From CAYSCZ01 sp964429655 (GTDB lineage Bacteria; Bacteroidota; Bacteroidia; Cytophagales; Cyclobacteriaceae): DNA of 64,000 nucleotides. The notes under the pieces were generated by a model. It saw only the letters and a program-made list of their open reading frames with translations, ran no database searches and had not been told where the DNA came from. Position numbers and translations under genes: made by a program. The stretch is taken from positions 79,838 to 143,837 of the forward strand of contig CAYSCZ010000001.1 of NCBI GenBank assembly GCA_964429655.1, written 5' to 3'. Shown here one piece after another: positions 59,963 through 64,000 of the stretch; the first letter of the stretch is position 1, and every line of letters begins with the position of its first letter.

Positions 59963-61534
59963 TTATAATGGAATATTTCCATGTTTTTTACGCGGCAGTT
60001 TTCCAACCTTGTTCTCAAGCATATCAAATGAGCGGATCATTTTGATGCGCGTGTTTTCAGGTTTTATGACCTCATCGATATATCCCCTTTCAGCCGCAAT
60101 ATATGGATTTGCAAACTTTTCAGTGTATTCATTTATTTTTTCTTGAAGTTTCATTTCAGGGTCATCAGCGCTTTGAATTTCCCTTTTGAAGATTATCTCT
60201 GCTGCTCCTTTAGCGCCCATTACTGCAATCTCTGCCGTCGGCCAGGCAAAATTCATGTCTGCACCTATATGCTTGGAGTTCATCACATCATAAGCACCGC
60301 CATAAGCTTTTCGGGTAATGACAGTAACCCTGGGCACTGTGGCTTCCGAAAAGGCATAAAGTAATTTGGCCCCACTTGATATTATCCCCCCCCATTCCTG
60401 ATCAGTACCAGGTAGAAATCCCGGCACATCCACAAATACGATCAGCGGGATATTAAAACAATCACAAAACCGTACGAATCTCGAACCTTTCTTACTTGAT
60501 TTTATTCCCAAAACGCCAGCCAATACAGATGGTTGATTACCTACAATTCCTACACTTCGTCCTGCCAATCTTCCAAATCCTACGATTAAGTTTTCGGCAT
60601 ATTGCTCATGCACCTCAAAGAAGCTATCTTCATCCAGGGTGTTTATGATCACATCCCGCATGTCGTAGGGTTGATTTGGATTAGCAGGCACAATATCTTT
60701 TAATTGAGGTCTTAATTCGTCATTTTGCTTGTAATTCAATCTTGGCGCTTCATCTTCGCAATTTTGAGGAAGATAGCTGATCAATCTCTTGATATTTTGG
60801 ATACATTCTACCTCATTCTGGCATGCGAAGTGGCTAACCCCACTCTTAATGGCATGGGTTTGCGCACCACCTAACTCTTCAGATGTTACGTCTTCCTGGG
60901 TAACTGTTTTGACGACATGCGGTCCGGTCACAAACATGTAGGAAGTTTGCTCTACCATAAAAATAAAGTCAGTTATAGCGGGTGAATAAACGGCTCCACC
61001 AGCACAAGGCCCCATAATCGAAGAAATTTGAGGGATAACCCCAGAAGCCATTGTATTTCTATAAAAAATATCAGCATAGCCACCTAGAGAAACAACCCCT
61101 TCCTGGATTCTAGCGCCTCCTGAGTCATTCAGACCGATAATAGGGGCACCATTCTGCATGGCTAAATCCATTATCCTCACAATTTTTTCTGCATGAGTTT
61201 CACTCAATGAACCACCAAAAACCGTAAAATCCTGGCTAAAAACATAAATGAGACGCCCATCGATTTTACCAAAACCCGTAACAACACCATCGCCCAGTAC
61301 TTTATGTTTCTTAAGATCAAAATCATGACCACGATGCATTACAAACTTTCCGATCTCTTCAAAAGAGCCAGGATCCATCAGTAAGTCTATCCTTTCTCTG
61401 GCGGTAAGCTTTCCTTTTTTATGTTGCTTTTCAATTTTGTCCTCACCACCACCTAATAAAGCTTTCTGGTTTTTTTCTTTTAGAATATCCAACAATTGTT
61501 GTGATCTGGGAATTTCTGATTTTGTGTTATTCAT
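59963..61534 (-). CDS. Acyl-CoA carboxylase carboxyltransferase (beta) subunit
   Basis: Carboxyltransferase of the propionyl-CoA/methylcrotonyl-CoA type. 523 residues: GGGEDKIEKQHKKGKLTARERID, GLNDSGGARIQEGV, the first carboxyltransferase half (about 20-270; IMGPCAGGAVYSPA, EELGGAQTHAIKSGV) and the second (about 275-520; VGIVGNQPSVLAGVLGI, FVDVPGFLPGTDQEWGGII, RKAYGGAYDVMNSKHIGAD, ERGYIDEVIKPENTR). It could belong to propionyl-CoA carboxylase or a decarboxylase pump. No biotin or alpha subunit gene is nearby. Confidence 0.92.
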   Translation of the reverse strand: MNNTKSEIPRSQQLLDILKEKNQKALLGGGEDKIEKQHKKGKLTARERIDLLMDPGSFEEIGKFVMHRGHDFDLKKHKVLGDGVVTGFGKIDGRLIYVFSQDFTVFGGSLSETHAEKIVRIMDLAMQNGAPIIGLNDSGGARIQEGVVSLGGYADIFYRNTMASGVIPQISSIMGPCAGGAVYSPAITDFIFMVEQTSYMFVTGPHVVKTVTQEDVTSEELGGAQTHAIKSGVSHFACQNEVECIQNIKRLISYLPQNCEDEAPRLNYKQNDELRPQLKDIVPANPNQPYDMRDVIINTLDEDSFFEVHEQYAENLIVGFGRLAGRSVGIVGNQPSVLAGVLGIKSSKKGSRFVRFCDCFNIPLIVFVDVPGFLPGTDQEWGGIISSGAKLLYAFSEATVPRVTVITRKAYGGAYDVMNSKHIGADMNFAWPTAEIAVMGAKGAAEIIFKREIQSADDPEMKLQEKINEYTEKFANPYIAAERGYIDEVIKPENTRIKMIRSFDMLENKVGKLPRKKHGNIPL

Positions 61535-61673
61535 AATTGTTATTGAAAAATTGATGGCCTAATTTATGCAAGGCACACTGAATAATTAAATGTTTGTTGA
61601 TCTTTCATGGTTTGATTTATTGACAAACACCTTGTGATAAAAATCATTTACTTTGCCCCGTATAAATTAAATC

Positions 61674-62639
61674 ATGAGAATTGCTGTAATTGACCTTGGA
61701 ACAAACACTTTTCATTTGCTGATCGCAGAGGTAAATGACACCTCATTCACAGTGATTCACAGGATGAAGATTGGTGTGAAAATTGGTGAACGGGGGATAA
61801 ATCAGGGCTACGTAGTACCGGAAGCTGTTGAAAGGGCTAAAGAAGCTTTGCTGAAATTCAAAAGTGTAATGAATGAGTTTTTGGTGGAGAATATCTACAC
61901 TACCGCTACCAGTGCCATCAGAAATGCAAAAAACGGTAAAGCATTAGCCTACGAATTGGAACAACTTATAGGTATAAAGATTAGAATTATTACCGGACAT
62001 GAGGAGGCAGAATTTATTTATTATGGTGTAAAACATGCCATAGACCTGGGTGACGAAGTCTCCCTGGTAATGGATATCGGCGGAGGTAGTATTGAACTCA
62101 TCATAGGGAATGCGCACAAGGAATACTGGAAAGAAAGCTACGAGGTGGGAGGACAAAGACTTATAGAAAGGTTTCAAAAGAATGACCCCATATCTTTAGA
62201 AGAAATAGATGGTTTACAATCATACCTGGATGAAGAATTGATTGGCTTAACAGAAGTAATAGCTAAGTATCAACCAACGGTACTTGTAGGTTCATCGGGA
62301 ACATTTGATACATTGAGTGAGATCTATCAGATGGAAAATGGTATAGAAAAAAAATTGGATCAAACAGAATTCCCCCTGCCTTATTCTAATTTTAAGGCGA
62401 TGTTAAAATCCATAATTTCCAAAAACAGAGAAGAGCGACTGCTGATCCCGGGTATGATCGAATTGAGGGTGGACATGATCGTAGTTGCTTCCTTGTTGGT
62501 AAATTATATACTGGATGTATCACAAATAAAAAAACTGCGGGTTTCTGCATATGCTTTAAAAGAAGGTGTCCTTCTTCATACCTTACACAATATTTTCAAT
62601 AATCAAAAAACGATTAAAATACAGAACTATGCCCAATAG
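61674..62639 (+). CDS. Ppx/GppA-family phosphatase
   Basis: Exopolyphosphatase/guanosine-pentaphosphate phosphatase family. 321 residues with the actin-like phosphate motif VIDLGTNTFHLLIAEV, TATSAIRNAKNGKALAYELE, the second motif LVMDIGGGSIELIIG, and GSSGTFDTLSEIY. It has the Ppx/GppA catalytic part but no C-terminal HD-type domain (short form), so substrate preference cannot be assigned. ppk1 at 47 kb makes polyphosphate, a possible substrate. The ATG is preceded by TTTACTTTG, a loose promoter-like match. Confidence 0.92.
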   Translation: MRIAVIDLGTNTFHLLIAEVNDTSFTVIHRMKIGVKIGERGINQGYVVPEAVERAKEALLKFKSVMNEFLVENIYTTATSAIRNAKNGKALAYELEQLIGIKIRIITGHEEAEFIYYGVKHAIDLGDEVSLVMDIGGGSIELIIGNAHKEYWKESYEVGGQRLIERFQKNDPISLEEIDGLQSYLDEELIGLTEVIAKYQPTVLVGSSGTFDTLSEIYQMENGIEKKLDQTEFPLPYSNFKAMLKSIISKNREERLLIPGMIELRVDMIVVASLLVNYILDVSQIKKLRVSAYALKEGVLLHTLHNIFNNQKTIKIQNYAQ

Positions 62640-62670
62640 AGTAATGTCTTTATTTGGATAGTGATTTTTT

Positions 62671-63753
62671 ATGAAATACTTTCCATATACCTACCTGAAA
62701 GAATTTATCAAGGAGGTTTTAATCAAAATTGGTCATTCCGAAAAAGATGCTGACCTGGCTTCTGGCGTACTCATCAAGGCCGACTTAAGAGGAATCGATT
62801 CACATGGTTTAGCCCGGCTAAGTGGCTATGTAAGATTATGGGAGGTAGATAGAATTAATCCATCGCCGGGTATCAAGATCACAAAAGAAACGCCTACAAC
62901 TGCTGTCGTTGACGCTGATAAAGCACTGGGATTGATTTCTGCGCCAAAGGCTATGGAAATTGCTATTGAAAAAGCAGGGCAGGTTGGCACAGGATGGGTA
63001 GCAGTAAATAATTCAAACCATTTTGGCATTGCCGGTTACCATGCCATGATGGCATTGGAACATGATATGATAGGCTTTGCCATGACCAATGCGAGTCCTT
63101 TGGTGGCACCAACTTATTCAAAACAAAGATTATTGGGAACTAATCCAATAGCTGTTGCGATACCTGCAAATAAAAATGAATCATTTGTTTTGGATATGGC
63201 TACAACCACCGCTGCTAATGGTAAATTAGAAGTTATGGAGCGTAAGAATGAAAGCGTTCCGGTTGGATGGATACAAGATCCTGATGGAAAACCCACAAAA
63301 GATCCCAGGGGAGTTAAAAAAGGAGGTGCTTTATTACCCCTTGGCGGAGATCGTATCCATGGTTCTCATAAAGGCTATGGGCTGGGCGCTGTGGTTGATA
63401 TTTTATGCGGTGTGTTGTCAGGTGCTAATTATGGCCCTTGGGTTCCACCTTTTGTTGCTTTTTTAAATCCAAAAGATGATTTGGTGGGAGAAGGCCTGGG
63501 TCACTTTGTCGGGGCATTTAAGATTGATAGTTTCCAAGCCCCTGAGTCATTCAAGGATCATATGGATAATTGGATTGATACATTTCGAAATTCGCAGGTT
63601 GTGGATGGGTTTGATAAAGTGTTAATCCCAGGAGAACCAGAAAAAGAAATGGAACAGCAGCGGAAAGAAAAAGGAATACCAATAATGGATGAGGTCATAC
63701 AAGACCTTGAAATACTTTCAAAAAAATTCGGCCTAGCCTATAAATTCAAATAG
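62671..63753 (+). CDS. Malate/L-lactate dehydrogenase family (Ldh/YlbC) oxidoreductase
   Basis: NAD(P)-dependent 2-hydroxyacid oxidoreductase of the unusual LDH_2 fold (not the classical Rossmann MDH). 360 residues with DLRGIDSHGLARLSGYVRLW, AVNNSNHFGIAGYHAMMALEHDM, ALGLISAPKAMEIA, LLGTNPIAVAIPANKNESFVLDMATTTAA, and GYGLGAVVDILCGVLSGA. Members act on malate, lactate, ureidoglycolate or imino acids; the substrate is not predictable here. The end is marked by a hairpin that overlaps the stop codon. Confidence 0.9.
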   Translation: MKYFPYTYLKEFIKEVLIKIGHSEKDADLASGVLIKADLRGIDSHGLARLSGYVRLWEVDRINPSPGIKITKETPTTAVVDADKALGLISAPKAMEIAIEKAGQVGTGWVAVNNSNHFGIAGYHAMMALEHDMIGFAMTNASPLVAPTYSKQRLLGTNPIAVAIPANKNESFVLDMATTTAANGKLEVMERKNESVPVGWIQDPDGKPTKDPRGVKKGGALLPLGGDRIHGSHKGYGLGAVVDILCGVLSGANYGPWVPPFVAFLNPKDDLVGEGLGHFVGAFKIDSFQAPESFKDHMDNWIDTFRNSQVVDGFDKVLIPGEPEKEMEQQRKEKGIPIMDEVIQDLEILSKKFGLAYKFK

Positions 63754-63781
63754 CATTTTCATGGAATAATGCTAGTTTTAT
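63751..63781 (+). terminator. Probable weak terminator after the Ldh-family gene
   Basis: TAGCATTTTC and GAATAATGCTA pair into a ten-base-pair stem with one bulged T and an ATG loop, starting at the stop codon. A GTTTTAT tract follows. The T-run is interrupted, so strength is uncertain. Confidence 0.5.
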
Positions 63782-64000
63782 AAAAACATTTTTATTATGC
63801 ACTCAAATTTTATCGTTATAAGGTTTCTATAATATCAGGATCCTAAATAGGGAATCTTGACATATTTCATCTATTGGCGTTTAGCGGCATGCGGATTAAA
63901 CCCAGAATTGTCATTAGACTTTCTATTACATGGTTAAATCACTTCAATCAGACACTTAACATGTTATTGGCTCGTCACCATAGCGATGCTATGCCTCCTC
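63782..64000. other. Unassigned sequence at the right edge
   Basis: Up to about 63870 this is ordinary AT-rich spacer. From about 63876 the composition shifts to a more GC-balanced stretch, with a plus-strand frame from ATG at 63889 open to the window end (MRIKPRIVIRLSITW...), and a perfect 6-bp hairpin CATAGC-GAT-GCTATG at 63979-63993. I cannot match it to a gene or element; it may be the beginning of a mobile element or a gene whose body lies outside. Confidence 0.3.

Noticed and set aside
1..64000. CRISPR arrays, tRNA or rRNA genes, complete insertion sequences
   Set aside because: No regularly spaced repeats, cloverleaf-like genes, rRNA segments or transposase frames were seen on reading the intergenic regions; gene density leaves little room for them.

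Overview
The window looks like chromosomal DNA of a Bacteroidota bacterium, most likely a marine or soil member of the Cytophagales. Reasons: AT-rich DNA; the block mutY-ssb-gldE-gldD carrying two gliding-motility genes; a MurF-alanine racemase fusion; lipoproteins with acidic residues after the lipid-bearing cysteine; a PorT-like outer-membrane barrel; a FISUMP-domain protein; a 29-residue AURKAIP1/COX24-like ribosomal protein; and promoter-like TAnnTTTG boxes. No rRNA, tRNA, CRISPR array or complete insertion sequence was seen. Most of the window is core genome, densely packed, with many stop/start overlaps.

Layout. 1-3.6 kb: a cut lipoprotein gene, an outer-membrane barrel, then on the minus strand HU, a TPR protein, the tiny ribosomal protein and RNase G. 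3.7-10.5 kb: mutY, ssb, gldE, gldD, recG and two uncharacterised genes. 10.6-15.5 kb: a compact signalling cluster made of a PstS-like binding lipoprotein, a membrane CheA-like kinase with PilJ-type sensor and no CheW-like domain, a CheY-like receiver, a CheX-like phosphatase and a SpoIIE-type PP2C phosphatase. 15.5-16.8 kb: an ECF sigma factor with a membrane anti-sigma candidate and a DUF427 protein. 17-21.3 kb: a CPA2 antiporter and a HAD phosphatase, flanked by two broken genes (a K+ channel C-terminus and an eIF2B-like protein). 21.3-31.7 kb: accD without zinc-ribbon cysteines, a lone nqrF, an arginase-fold protein with degraded metal ligands, several secreted or membrane proteins of unknown role, a dipeptidase and dxs.

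31.8-47 kb: scpA, ndk, a sugar-phosphate transferase, pheS, then a long minus-strand run guaB, PP2C phosphatase, STAS protein, RsbW-like kinase, two SurA-like proteins and MoxR. This joins a partner switch to periplasmic folding factors. pnuC, the MurF-Alr fusion and a tandem UspA protein follow. 47-64 kb: polyphosphate kinase, HtpG, a MORN-like secreted protein, YraN, mannose-6-phosphate isomerase, LipB, a PolB-like exonuclease, RNase R, a polyprenyl synthase, a metal-receptor-type binding protein that appears to start at ATT, an M42 peptidase, an acyl-CoA carboxylase beta subunit, an exopolyphosphatase-like protein and an Ldh-family dehydrogenase. The last 110 bases look different from the rest and may be the edge of another element.

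The most interesting points are the CheA-like/PP2C signalling cluster, the partner switch attached to SurA-like genes, the ATT start, the AccD and arginase-fold proteins lacking normally conserved metal ligands, two neighbouring pseudogenes, and perfect inverted repeats in front of guaB and in the 25.6-kb intergenic region.
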